Source: Planctomycetota bacterium
GTDB taxonomy: Bacteria; Planctomycetota; UBA8742; UBA2392
Length of the DNA: 64,000 bases
NCBI GenBank assembly: GCA_020425605.1
Contig: JAGQRH010000022.1
Span: 1 to 64,000 of the forward strand
Direction of reading: 5' to 3'
Made by a program: the position numbers and the translations under genes. Below the pieces are notes generated by a model. The model saw nothing but the letters and a program-made list of their open reading frames with translations. It was not told where the DNA came from and ran no database searches. The first letter of the stretch is position 1; each line of letters starts with the position of its first letter. Positions 16,676 through 25,800 of this stretch are shown here, piece by piece.

Positions 16676-18517
16676 TCAACCGCGTTGCATTCCAAAGCTG
16701 TCGCCCGTGTGTAAGGCCTGCCAATCCGGGCTGGTCCAGTCAGGCGGGGCGGTGTTGGCGGAGAGGCGCTTGAGGGTGGCGGCCGCTGCGGGATGTTTGG
16801 CGGCAACGGCCTGGCCTTCTTCCGTATGCATCGCGTGCTCTGCCAGCGCCCGGCGCAGTCCCGGCTGCATCTTCTCGATCACGTAGCCCTGCCACATCAC
16901 CGAGTCGTCGCTGGTTTGCACCGCCATTTCGAGCACTCCAACTTCGGCGATCACGTCGATGAAGTAGTCGTGCAGTCCACCCTTTTCGGCGGCGATCTCT
17001 TCTTCGCGCGCGATCGATGCTCGCACTTCAGCCGCCTGGCCGTTCGCCATCAGGAAATGGCAGCGAACGGGAAACGAAATGCGCACCCCGCGCCAGTGGT
17101 CTTGCGCGAACGGGCGCGACTCCTCGGCCGTGCGCAGACACTGCTCACCCTCAGCTTCGCGCCCAGTCAGCAGCAGCACATTTGCCAGGTATGCGAGCAT
17201 CGCCGCGTGCTCGAGTTCAAGTCCGCCGGCTTGCGCCGCCCTGATTCCTTGCCGCAGGCATGCCTCTGCAGCCGCCAGCCGGCCCTGGAACAGCAGCGCT
17301 CTAGAGAGATACATCTGCAGTGTCAGGGCGTTGGGAATGTTGCCGACCTCGCGTGCGATTGCCAGCCCGCGTGATGCGGTATCGGCTGCTTCCACAAACC
17401 TTCCGGAGCTGTTGTAGAGGCTGGTCATGTTGGCCAGCACGCCCGCAGCTTCGGCACGACTGCCGTTCTCGCGGTGCAACTCGAGCGCTGCCTGATAGTA
17501 GTCCAGCGCCTCGTCGTCGCGGCCTTGCTCGTAGAGCGACACGCCAAGGTTGGCAAGCGTTGTGGCCTCGGTGCGATGGTGGCCGATGGCACGTGCTTCG
17601 CGCAGCGTTTCGCGCAGTCTTGTATCCGCCTTGTCGCGCACGCCCATATGGACGTACAGCGTTGCAAGTCCAAGTTGCGCTTGCACGATCAGCTCCCGCC
17701 GACCGGTGACCTTCAGGGTTTCCACGGCCCGGAGCAACAGGGGCTCGGCCTCCTTGGGGCGCGAGGCGTAAATGAGTTGAAACGAGTAGTTTGCCAGTGC
17801 CGAGGCGAACAACTCCGGGGCGCTCCCGGTTTCGGCAAGCTCCATCGCGCGTCTGGCCGCATCGACCGCCTTATCCGTTTGACCCTGATGCTGGAATACG
17901 GCGGCCAGATTCATGAGTTGCCGTGTCTGCACGGGAGTATCACCGTGTCGCTCGAGGCTCGACTGGTGCTCTGCGATCACGTCAAGGGCTTCGTCGTATC
18001 GCGCCGAGGCCCGCAGAATCTGTGGCAGCAACGTTGCTGCACGGAGGCCTTGGGCCGTCGGTGCTGCCCGCGCCGCAAGATCGATGACTCTCCTGCAAGC
18101 GTCGATGGCCGGCTCGGTGTCGCCGTTGAAATCGTATGCTTCCGCCAACGAGACCAGGGCATCCACGTGTGGCTCACTGCCGTACGGCAGCAGCTCGCAC
18201 AGGCGCCGGAGAAGCTCGAGTGCAGTCGCATTCTGATACGCACTCCGGGCCGCCTGCGCCGCGACGGTCAGGTAGCGCACCTCTGCGTCACTGTCGCCTG
18301 CGAGGCGGGCGTGCTGCGCAAGCTCTGCGGCGAACTGGTTGGCGAAGTCCTGGCCACGAGCCTCCATGGCATGGATCGCTGCGCCATGGAGCTCCGCGCG
18401 TGCGGTGGGCAGGATCAGCTGGTATGCGGCGTCGCGCACCACGGCGTGGCGGAACAGATAGGCATTCTCGGCCGAAAAATCCATGTGGTCACGATCATCC
18501 CATCGGGCCAACGCCAT
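16676..18517 (-). CDS. TPR protein, probably the C-terminal remnant of an AAA/STAND ATPase or kinase
   Basis: 613 residues. The first 45 residues contain YLFRHAVVRDAAYQLI, a motif that in AAA/STAND ATPases of the MalT/adenylate-cyclase type comes right after the ATPase and winged-helix region, not at the start of a protein. The rest is a series of TPR units (~100-480) and an unrecognised C-terminal ~110 residues. No Walker motif or kinase domain is present. No Shine-Dalgarno is seen before ATG 18517, and the frame continues upstream through the TTGACGTGTCAA palindrome (18535-18546) to an in-frame stop at about 18566. This suggests a 5' truncation at the palindrome, though an independent short gene is possible. 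Confidence 0.72.
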   Translation of the reverse strand: MALARWDDRDHMDFSAENAYLFRHAVVRDAAYQLILPTARAELHGAAIHAMEARGQDFANQFAAELAQHARLAGDSDAEVRYLTVAAQAARSAYQNATALELLRRLCELLPYGSEPHVDALVSLAEAYDFNGDTEPAIDACRRVIDLAARAAPTAQGLRAATLLPQILRASARYDEALDVIAEHQSSLERHGDTPVQTRQLMNLAAVFQHQGQTDKAVDAARRAMELAETGSAPELFASALANYSFQLIYASRPKEAEPLLLRAVETLKVTGRRELIVQAQLGLATLYVHMGVRDKADTRLRETLREARAIGHHRTEATTLANLGVSLYEQGRDDEALDYYQAALELHRENGSRAEAAGVLANMTSLYNSSGRFVEAADTASRGLAIAREVGNIPNALTLQMYLSRALLFQGRLAAAEACLRQGIRAAQAGGLELEHAAMLAYLANVLLLTGREAEGEQCLRTAEESRPFAQDHWRGVRISFPVRCHFLMANGQAAEVRASIAREEEIAAEKGGLHDYFIDVIAEVGVLEMAVQTSDDSVMWQGYVIEKMQPGLRRALAEHAMHTEEGQAVAAKHPAAAATLKRLSANTAPPDWTSPDWQALHTGDSFGMQRG

Positions 18518-18534
18518 GCAAGGCTGTACGGATG

Positions 18535-18546
18535 TTGACGTGTCAA
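18535..18546. repeat. TTGAC-NN-GTCAA palindrome, copy 1 (NN = GT)
   Basis: TTGACGTGTCAA lies 18 bp upstream of the ATG of the TPR gene and 88 bp upstream of the YHYH gene. It is the exact inverse of copy 2 at 19598. Confidence 0.8.
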
Positions 18547-18633
18547 TGGTTAGCGCGGGACCAGGCTATCTCGGGCTCCCAGATTCTGCGTGAAGTTTGT
18601 GTACCGTCGTGCGTGAGTTGGCTGGAGGTCGTG

Positions 18634-19590
18634 ATGAAGAAGCTGATTGTTCTGGCGCTGTTGATTGCCGGTTGCCAGTCCCATATGCGGGGCGAGATCG
18701 ATTCCAAGCCGCTGCGGGATGCCGACGGGCAGACGCACGAAGTGCAGCATCGCCCGCCTCCGCTGGGCAAAGGCCCGCCGCCTGCGCGCAAGCACACGGA
18801 AAACAGCAAGGGCAAGCTAGAGCTGCTCAAGGCCGACCAGGAGGCCAGGTTCAAGAACGCCGTGAAGATTGAGGTGAAGGGCAAGCAGCGCGTCATCACC
18901 TGCAACAGCATCCCGGATCACAAGGTCGGGCGCTTTCCGAACAAGGACAACCCCAACAGCATCAGCGAGCAGGACATCACCTGGAAGCTGCCGCTCGAGC
19001 CCAAGCAGAACGACAAGGCTACGCCGTTCGACCTTGGCACGTTCGGCGTCGGCACCAACGGCGTGATCTTCGACCCGCAGGCGGCCGAGTGGTATCTGGG
19101 CGAGCGCGACTCCGGCTGGCAGTACGATGCGCTCGGCGGCGCGATCGCGCTGGGGCTGGATGAAAACCACGCGCACGTGCAGCCCAATGGTCTCTACCAC
19201 TACCACGGTCTGCCGGACGGGCTGCTGAAGAACCTCGAGTTCACCGAGGGCAAGCACTCGCCGCTGGTGGGCTACGCGTTGGACGGCTTCCCGATCTATG
19301 CACTCTATGGCAACGGCGAAGACGGCGTGCAGGAGTTCAAGTCGAGCTATCAACTGAAGAAGGGAAAACGCCCGAGCGGCAAGGGCGAGCCCGGTGGCGA
19401 CTACGACGGCACGTTCCTTGCCGACTACGAGTACGTCAAAGACCACGGCGATCTCGACGAGTGCAACGGCAAGTTCGTGAAGACGCCCGAGTACCCGGAC
19501 GGCACCTACGCGTACTTCCTGACGAAAGAATTCCCGGTGGTCCCGCGCAGCTTCCGCGGCACGCCGGTGGAAGGCGCGATCAAGAAGTAG
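18634..19590 (+). CDS. YHYH-domain lipoprotein
   Basis: 318 residues from ATG at 18634, chosen because GGAGG lies 5 nt upstream and the protein then begins with a lipoprotein signal (MKKLIVLALLIAGC). The body carries the YHYH signature: HAHVQPNGLYHYHGLPDG at the centre, followed by VGYALDGFPIYALYG, both typical of the YHYH family of secreted proteins of unknown biochemical function. The His-rich motif suggests metal binding. The gene is bracketed by inverted copies of TTGACNNGTCAA at 18535 and 19598 and divergent from the TPR gene. Confidence 0.85.
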   Translation: MKKLIVLALLIAGCQSHMRGEIDSKPLRDADGQTHEVQHRPPPLGKGPPPARKHTENSKGKLELLKADQEARFKNAVKIEVKGKQRVITCNSIPDHKVGRFPNKDNPNSISEQDITWKLPLEPKQNDKATPFDLGTFGVGTNGVIFDPQAAEWYLGERDSGWQYDALGGAIALGLDENHAHVQPNGLYHYHGLPDGLLKNLEFTEGKHSPLVGYALDGFPIYALYGNGEDGVQEFKSSYQLKKGKRPSGKGEPGGDYDGTFLADYEYVKDHGDLDECNGKFVKTPEYPDGTYAYFLTKEFPVVPRSFRGTPVEGAIKK

Positions 19591-19597
19591 CTGTCTA

Positions 19598-19609
19598 TTG
19601 ACACGTCAA
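19598..19609. repeat. TTGAC-NN-GTCAA palindrome, copy 2 (NN = AC)
   Basis: TTGACACGTCAA starts 8 bp after the YHYH stop. With flanks it reads CTATTGACACGTCAATA, nearly the same as copy 4 at 38286 (CTATTGACGCGTCAATA). Confidence 0.8.
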
Positions 19610-19679
19610 TACACGCCCCGCCGCGAGCCTGCAAAGCGCGTTGTAAGGCTTTGTGCACGCGGAACTTGCCCATTCAGCC

Positions 19680-19709
19680 TTGACATCCGGGCCTCAGACT
19701 TTATATCCT
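19680..19709 (+). promoter_or_regulatory. Sigma70-like promoter and structured leader of the aminomutase gene
   Basis: A perfect TTGACA (19680-19685) is followed at 16 nt by TATATC, or at 18 nt by TATCCT. This would give a leader of about 190 nt before the ATG at 19905. The leader holds two short hairpins: CGCCGC-ACATT-GCGGCG near 19727-19743 and GGGGC-TTC-GCCCC near 19814-19826. The rest of the 314-bp gap holds only palindrome copy 2. Confidence 0.5.
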
Positions 19710-19904
19710 TACGTGGCTGCAAAAACGCCGCACATTGCGGCGCAGTTGTACCGGCTGCTGCGTGACGCACTACTGTCAGTAGCCACCCTTACAGTCGAGT
19801 TTACGGTCGGGTTGGGGCTTCGCCCCTGCTTGCTTTGGCGCTTGTTTTCCCGGCCGTCACACGCTACGGCGCGCGACATTTGCGTGCTCTACGGAGGAAC
19901 GCGT

Positions 19905-21332
19905 ATGAACACACCCGAGCGCAAGTTTCAGGTATTCACCCGCCAGAACCTGGACAAGTTGCCCCAAATGCAACGCCTGAGCGACGAGCAGCGCCTCGCG
20001 ATGAAGACCGTCGCGCACGTCCTGCCATTCCGCGTGAACAACTATGTCGTCGAAGAGCTGATCGACTGGGACAACGTCCCCGACGACCCCATGTTCCAAC
20101 TGACATTCCCGCAGGCCGGCATGCTTAAGCAGGAAGACTTCGAGACGATACGGGGCATGCTGCTGCGAAACGCCACACAGGCCGAGCTCGCGCCAGAGAT
20201 CAAGCGCATCCAGTACAGCCTAAACCCGCACCCGGCCGGGCAGAAATCTCTGAACGTCCCGCACGAAAATGGCATGCCCGTCGAGGGCATGCAGCACAAG
20301 TATCGTGAGACGGTGCTGTTCTTCCCGATGGCGGGCCAGACCTGCCACGCCTATTGCACGTATTGCTTCCGCTGGCCGCAGTTTGTCGGGCTGGACGACA
20401 TGAAGTTCGCAAGCAAAGAAGCGAGCGGTCTGGTCAACTACCTGCGCGCGCACAAGGAAGTCACCAGCGTGCTGATTACGGGCGGCGACCCGATGATCAT
20501 GCGCACGGCGCTGCTGCGCCAGTACATCGAGCCGCTGCTGAAGGAGCCGGGGCTTGAGCACGTCACCAGCATCCGCTTTGGGACGAAGGCCCCGGCCTAT
20601 TGGCCGTATCGCTTCACGCAAGGCGAAGACGCCGACGACCTGATGCGGCTGATCGGCGAAATTCGCGACGCGGGCAAGGACGCGGCCGTCATGGCGCACT
20701 TCAGCGTGCTTCGTGAGTTGCAGACCGATGTCGCGCAACTTGCCATCAAGCGGCTGATCAGCGCCGGCGCGACCGTGCGGACGCAGGCCCCGCTGATTCG
20801 CCACGTGAACGACAACGCCGACAACTGGGCGCAGATGTGGCGCCAGCAGGTGAAGCTGGGTGCGATCCCGTACTACATGTTCATTGAGCGCGACACCGGC
20901 GCCCGCGGCTATTTCGAGGTGCCGCTGTGGCGCGCGTACATGATCTTCACCGAGGCGTACCGCCAGGTGACCGGCCTTGCGCGCACAGTCCGCGGCCCGA
21001 GCATGAGCTGCACGCCGGGCAAGGTGCTTATCAGCGGCGTGACCGAGATCCACGGCGAGAAGGCCTTCGTGCTGAAGATGCTGCAGGCGCGCGACCCGGC
21101 GTGGGTGAACAAGGTGTTTTTCGCCAAATATGACCAGCGCGCAACGTGGATGGACCAGCTCAAGCCCGCATTCGGTGAAGAGGAGTTCTTCTTCGCGGAG
21201 GGGATGCGCGACATACGCGCGGCCGGTGAGGGACGAGTCTGGCTGCCGACCGAAGTGGACGCACTGGAAGAAACCTGGCGCATGGACCCGGTCGAGCCCG
21301 ATCACGAACACGACCGCAAGAAGCCGGAGTAA
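19905..21332 (+). CDS. Lysine-2,3-aminomutase-family (KamA-like) radical SAM protein
   Basis: 475 residues from ATG 19905, selected because GGAGG lies 7 nt upstream and the protein begins MNTPERKFQVF; longer frames upstream lack features. The radical SAM motif CHAYCTYC has C147, C151 and C154. The order of later blocks follows KamA: TGGDP (SAM-binding glycines), HVND, PYYMFIERDTGA, and a PLP-lysine-like segment CTPGKV. The Asp before the glycine-rich PLP loop in lysine aminomutase (D330 in the Clostridium enzyme) appears replaced (GPSMSCTPGK), whereas the earlier Asp is kept in ERDTGA. So an amino-acid 2,3-aminomutase or EpmB-like activity is plausible but lysine as substrate is not secure. 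A terminator follows. Confidence 0.85.
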   Translation: MNTPERKFQVFTRQNLDKLPQMQRLSDEQRLAMKTVAHVLPFRVNNYVVEELIDWDNVPDDPMFQLTFPQAGMLKQEDFETIRGMLLRNATQAELAPEIKRIQYSLNPHPAGQKSLNVPHENGMPVEGMQHKYRETVLFFPMAGQTCHAYCTYCFRWPQFVGLDDMKFASKEASGLVNYLRAHKEVTSVLITGGDPMIMRTALLRQYIEPLLKEPGLEHVTSIRFGTKAPAYWPYRFTQGEDADDLMRLIGEIRDAGKDAAVMAHFSVLRELQTDVAQLAIKRLISAGATVRTQAPLIRHVNDNADNWAQMWRQQVKLGAIPYYMFIERDTGARGYFEVPLWRAYMIFTEAYRQVTGLARTVRGPSMSCTPGKVLISGVTEIHGEKAFVLKMLQARDPAWVNKVFFAKYDQRATWMDQLKPAFGEEEFFFAEGMRDIRAAGEGRVWLPTEVDALEETWRMDPVEPDHEHDRKKPE

Positions 21333-21340
21333 CCAAAACT

Positions 21341-21364
21341 ACCGGCGGCCCAAGGGCCGCCGGT
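21341..21364. terminator. Bidirectional terminator
   Basis: A perfect 11-bp stem (ACCGGCGGCCC / GGGCCGCCGGT) with a 2-nt loop, flanked by AACCAAAACT and TCTGGTTTTGG, lies between the convergent aminomutase and flavoprotein genes. Confidence 0.85.
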
Positions 21365-21417
21365 TCTGGTTTTGGCTTGTTGATGCCTGGTGCGTAGTGG
21401 ACTGGAAGTCAAATCGT

Positions 21418-22674
21418 CTAGTCGGCGAATGCGGCTTCCATTACGACCAGCCCAGCTTCCATGACCTTCCAGGTTGCGCCGGCATGGAACGGCTTGCCGA
21501 CGTGGAAGGCGTGCGGCATCGCCGCGCCGAGCATCTTCTTTCCGACGCGCCAGATCTTGCCGCTGCCGACCTTGTACAGCTCCGGCACGTCCTCGCGCAC
21601 CTTGACCGGCCAGTCCGGGTCGCCCGTCGTGTACAGCGGCACCTGTGCGAACGTCGCCTGGTTGAACTGCTCCATGATGCACATGCTGACCGGGTCGAAG
21701 CGTGCCGTCGGGTCTTCTTGCATCACCCGCTGGCTGACATGCTCGGCCGCGGTGTCGGCCTGCAACAGCGCCAGAAACGCCTGCTTGACCGGGAAGTCGC
21801 CGGCATCGCCGATCGCATAGATGTCGGGCATCCCTTCCACCTGGCGCGTGCCCGCGTCGGTCTTCACGAAGCCGCGGTCGTCGCTGGGCAGCGCGTCCCA
21901 CTTCATCGCGGCCGCGTACGGCGGGAAGCTGACCAGAACATCGAACGGCAGCACCTGGCCATCGTTAAAGACGGCCTTGCCAGGCTCGATCTTTTCGACC
22001 GACCATTCCAGGTAGCCGGTGATGCCGCGCTTGCCGAACTCCTCAGTCACGTGTTGGTGGATACGAGCGCCGAATGCCTGGATGAACGTGTGCTCGAACG
22101 ACGCATAGCTGATGTCGACCAGATCGCGCAGATGCAGCTTTCGCAGGTGGCTGTCGAGCATGAAGACCATTTCATACAGCGGGCCGGAGCACTTGTTCTT
22201 CGGCGGCACCAGGTACAGCACCTTCTGCGGCTTGCCCGACTTGGCGTTGGTGATCACCGTCTTGAATGCCTCGCCGACTTTCTCCATTTCCGTGGGGGTC
22301 CAGATAGTGACTGCATGTTCTTTCAGCCCGGGGATTTCTTCCGGGCGCATCGTCGAGCCGGTAGCGAGCAGCAGGTAGTCATAGGGCACGTCGCCCGCGC
22401 TGGTCATCAGGCGCTTGGCCTTGGGGTCCACGCCCGTGGCGCGCGCATGCTTGAAGGTGATGTGGCGCTTTTCAAATGACTCGGCGATCGGGTGGTAGAA
22501 GTCCGAGGCCGGCTTGCCGAACGGGATGTAGATGGTGTTCGGCTTGAACAGGAAGTAGTCGTTCTCGGCTACCACCGTTATGTCTACGCGCTTGCCGAGG
22601 CGCTGGCGCAGGTAGAAGGCTGACTCAAGCCCGGCGAAACCGCTGCCGACCACCACGATCTTTGGGTTGTTCAT
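21418..22674 (-). CDS. FAD/NAD(P)-binding oxidoreductase, sulfide:quinone oxidoreductase / FccB-like
   Basis: 418 residues. The N-terminal dinucleotide-binding fold is VVVGSGFAGLESAFYL; a second motif LLLATGSTMRP and the C-terminal IYAIGDAGDFP complete the two-dinucleotide-domain flavoprotein pattern. Two cysteines only are present, C162 in NKCSGPLYEM and C332 in VSMCIMEQFN. Their positions fit the redox-active pair of flavocytochrome c sulfide dehydrogenase and two of the three SQR cysteines. The likely reaction is sulfide (or related thiol) oxidation with electrons passed to quinone or cytochrome. No signal peptide or heme partner is adjacent, so NDH-2-like activity remains possible. Confidence 0.8.
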   Translation of the reverse strand: MNNPKIVVVGSGFAGLESAFYLRQRLGKRVDITVVAENDYFLFKPNTIYIPFGKPASDFYHPIAESFEKRHITFKHARATGVDPKAKRLMTSAGDVPYDYLLLATGSTMRPEEIPGLKEHAVTIWTPTEMEKVGEAFKTVITNAKSGKPQKVLYLVPPKNKCSGPLYEMVFMLDSHLRKLHLRDLVDISYASFEHTFIQAFGARIHQHVTEEFGKRGITGYLEWSVEKIEPGKAVFNDGQVLPFDVLVSFPPYAAAMKWDALPSDDRGFVKTDAGTRQVEGMPDIYAIGDAGDFPVKQAFLALLQADTAAEHVSQRVMQEDPTARFDPVSMCIMEQFNQATFAQVPLYTTGDPDWPVKVREDVPELYKVGSGKIWRVGKKMLGAAMPHAFHVGKPFHAGATWKVMEAGLVVMEAAFAD

Positions 22675-22764
22675 GGCACTCTCCGATAGTCCTTACCTCC
22701 ATTGTATCAACTTGCGGGGGCGCATTTGTCCGCAGACGGTTTGGGTCCGATTTGGGAACGGAGA

Positions 22765-22790
22765 AGGCCGCGCCGGGGTCGGCGCGGCCT
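22765..22790 (-). terminator. Terminator of the large exported protein gene
   Basis: A perfect 10-bp stem AGGCCGCGCC / GGCGCGGCCT with a 6-nt loop lies 35 bp beyond the stop of the minus-strand surface-protein gene. Confidence 0.7.
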
Positions 22791-22825
22791 CTCTTGCAGC
22801 ACTTGCGGGTCCTTGCACGGGTCGG

Positions 22826-25800
22826 TCAGGCCTGGCGGCGTCGCACCCCGGCGATGGATGCCAGCGCCAGAAGTGCCAGCAGCGCGAACGAGCAGTGCGT
22901 TTCGGCCGTGCATCCGCCACCGCCTGCCTTGCCCTGTGCCTTCTCCACGTAGCCTACGGGCGGCTGCACAATCAGGTGCACCGTGCGCGATTCCGTGCCA
23001 CCGGCGGCGTCAGTGACCTGCACTTCGAACTGCATCGTGCCCCATGCGCCGGTGGGCGTGCCGGTGACATTGCCTGCTGCATCGAGCGAAAGCCCGGGCG
23101 GCAGATTGCCGCTGGCCAGCGTCCATGTGTACGGGCTCGTGCCTTGCGCCGCGCCAAGCTGCGTTGCGTAGGGCTGATCGATCTGCGCCGGCGGAAGCTG
23201 CGTCGTGGTGATGATGACGCCGTTCGGATCGTCACCGTATCCCTTGACCTCGAAGTCGAATGGGCTCGTCACCGACGTGTCGTTGTGCGTGAAGCTGATC
23301 CAGGCTGACTTCATGCCCTTGGCCGTCGGGTCGAACACGATCTCAAACCATGTCGAAGTCTGGTGGGCCAGCACCGTCGTGAAACTGCTGGTGTCCAGCG
23401 TGAAGTCCGCCGCGTGGCCCGCCGCGATGGTGGGGGTGGTCAGTACCAGATCGTTCCAGCCGGCATTCGTGATGTGGATTCGAATCGGTGCGGCTGCCCC
23501 GGCGTTGACGTCAACTACGCCGAACTGGCGATCCGGGCTCGCAGTCGAGCCTGGTTGTATCAGGGCGCTCGGGCTGGCGACCGCGATCAGCGGGGCGGCG
23601 ATGATGCCCTCTCCCGTCAGCGCAATCGTAAACGGATTCGCGGCGCCCAGGTCGTTGTGCGCGATGGTGATCGCTGCGTTTTTGGTTCCGGTCGTGGTGG
23701 GGTCGAAAGTGAATGTGAAGCTTGCAGAGGCGCCGGGCGCGAGACCGGCCGGCATGCCCGCCACGTTGAGGCTGAAGTCCGCCGCATCGGCGCCGGTCAA
23801 TGCCGGCACGCCCAGTGTCAGCGGCTGAGTGCCGACGTTTGCAATGTGCACGGTGCGCGAGGCTGTCGGCCCGGCGGAGATGTCGACCTGGCCGAAGTCG
23901 CGCATGCCCGTGGCCGCGCCACCATTGGAAATCAGTACGCCTGCGGCGTCTGTTTCGCGCACCTCGATGATCGGCGCATTGGCCGAGCCGAAGCCGGTTA
24001 CTTCGATTACAAAGGGATCTGAAGTGTTCATGGCCGTGTGAGTGAACTCGATCGTGGCGAGTTTCTGGCCGGCGGTTCCCGGCCGGAACCTGACCGAGAA
24101 CCACACCCAGTCCCCGGCGGCGATGGTGTTGCTGAATCCCGGCGTACTCTGTGTTGGCGGCGGAAAGTACAGCTCGAAGTCGCCGGCGTCCGCGCCGGTC
24201 AGCGAGGGAGTGCCGATATTCATCTGTGATGACGTCGTGTTCTCGATGATGATGTTCGACCACGCCGACCAACTTCCCACCGGCACGCTGTTGAAGTTGC
24301 GGTTGCTGCCCACAGGTGCGGCGGAGCCGTTGAGCACCTGCGTACCGCCAACCTGGTACTCGTAGACGTACACACCGGCCATGGGCTGGTGGTTCGCGAG
24401 GTAGGTTTGCTGGGCGGTCAACTCGACCTCAGCGTTGGTCACGCTCTGCACGCCCGACAGGTAGATCACTGCGTGAAACCCTTGCGCCAGCCAGTACTGC
24501 GGCAGTACGCCATGGAAGTGAAACTCGCCTGTGACGACGTAGTCTGTTGCGCCCGCCGGGATTGTGACCGGCTGTGACAGCACCCAGTCACCCCAGTCGT
24601 GCCAGCAGTCGGCGCACGCATTAAGGAAGTCGGGTCCGCTCGTCACGAACGTCTCGAGCAGACTGGTGCCCTCAAGCCCGTTGATGGTCACAGCGTAGCC
24701 CGAGGCATTGTCCACCTTGACCTCCCAGGTGTGGACGGACTGCGGGTACAGCAATGGTTGCCACGCCCCTGTGCCGGGATTCTGTGCCTGCGTCGGTGAG
24801 TTGATCTGCAGGTCATGCGCGACGAGTGGCGCACCGGCGGTTGAGCCCAGCGGCGCCCTGCGCACCTCAATGTCGTCAATTCCCCAGCCGGTCAGCCCGT
24901 AGCCGAAGTAGTTGTTGATCGAGTATTCCCCGATCTGGAAGCGCAGGCGTATCCACGGCTGGTTGGCGGCCCACTGCGAAATGTCCACGGAGATGCGCGA
25001 CCATTCCCGGTCGCCGGCGATGTCGGGTGCGTGAATGCCTGTCGTGAGCGGCTCGTGAGGCGGTACCCAGACCTTGTGCCAGGTGACGCCGTCGCTGGTG
25101 ATGGACACGTTGATGTCGTCGTTGCCGTACTTGACCGCGGGGTGCACGAATACCGAGTACCAGCGGCGGAAACGAAGCTGGACTTCGGTGATGCCCGAGC
25201 AGTTGATCTTCGGCGACATGGCGTACTCCGCCGTGATTTTCAGGTCCGGCTCTTCGGCGTTTGGGCTGCTGAGCAGCATCAGGTTGTCGTTGTTGCCCGG
25301 TGTGAAGTCCTGCGCGGGCTCGACGGCCGAGTAGCCTGCGCCGGACTGGCCGGTCCCGGTGAAGCCGGTCGCCTGGGTAATGGCCCAGTTGCTGTCGAGG
25401 TTCCAGTAGTGGTTGTTCGAAAACGTCTCGACGAATGGTAGCGCAAACGGAGCGTGAGTTACCTCGAGTGTGAATGAGCGTTGAGCAGAAGCGCCCGTCC
25501 CGTCAGTTACTTCGACCACGAACGTGTATTCACCCGCCGTGCCCGTCGCAGGCGTGCCCGCGAGAATGAGGTTGTCTCCCTGCTGGCTCAGGCTCAGGCC
25601 TGCCGGCAGCGCGCCACCGGCCAGGGTCCACGTGTAGGGGGCGACTCCGTTGACCGGCCTGATGTCTGTAGCGCAAGGCTCGGTCTCGGTCGCCTCGCGG
25701 ATCAATTCAGTCTGCACGGACAGCTGTGCGGGCTCGACGTCGAGCAGCCAGTCCTCGATCTCGCCCCACCAGAAGCTGGCGTTGGGGTTGCGCTGTATGG

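Noticed and set aside
18136..18633. Long in-frame N-terminal extension of the YHYH gene
   Set aside because: It would run antisense through the TPR gene and lacks any motif; the lipoprotein signal and GGAGG at 18624 fix the start.
19705..19900. Lysine riboswitch in the leader of the aminomutase gene
   Set aside because: The leader has two short hairpins but not the five-helix L-box core; kept only as a structured leader.
23502..23511. TTGACGTCAA, like the recurrent palindrome without the NN spacer
   Set aside because: Spacing differs, inside a gene, single case; not counted among the six.
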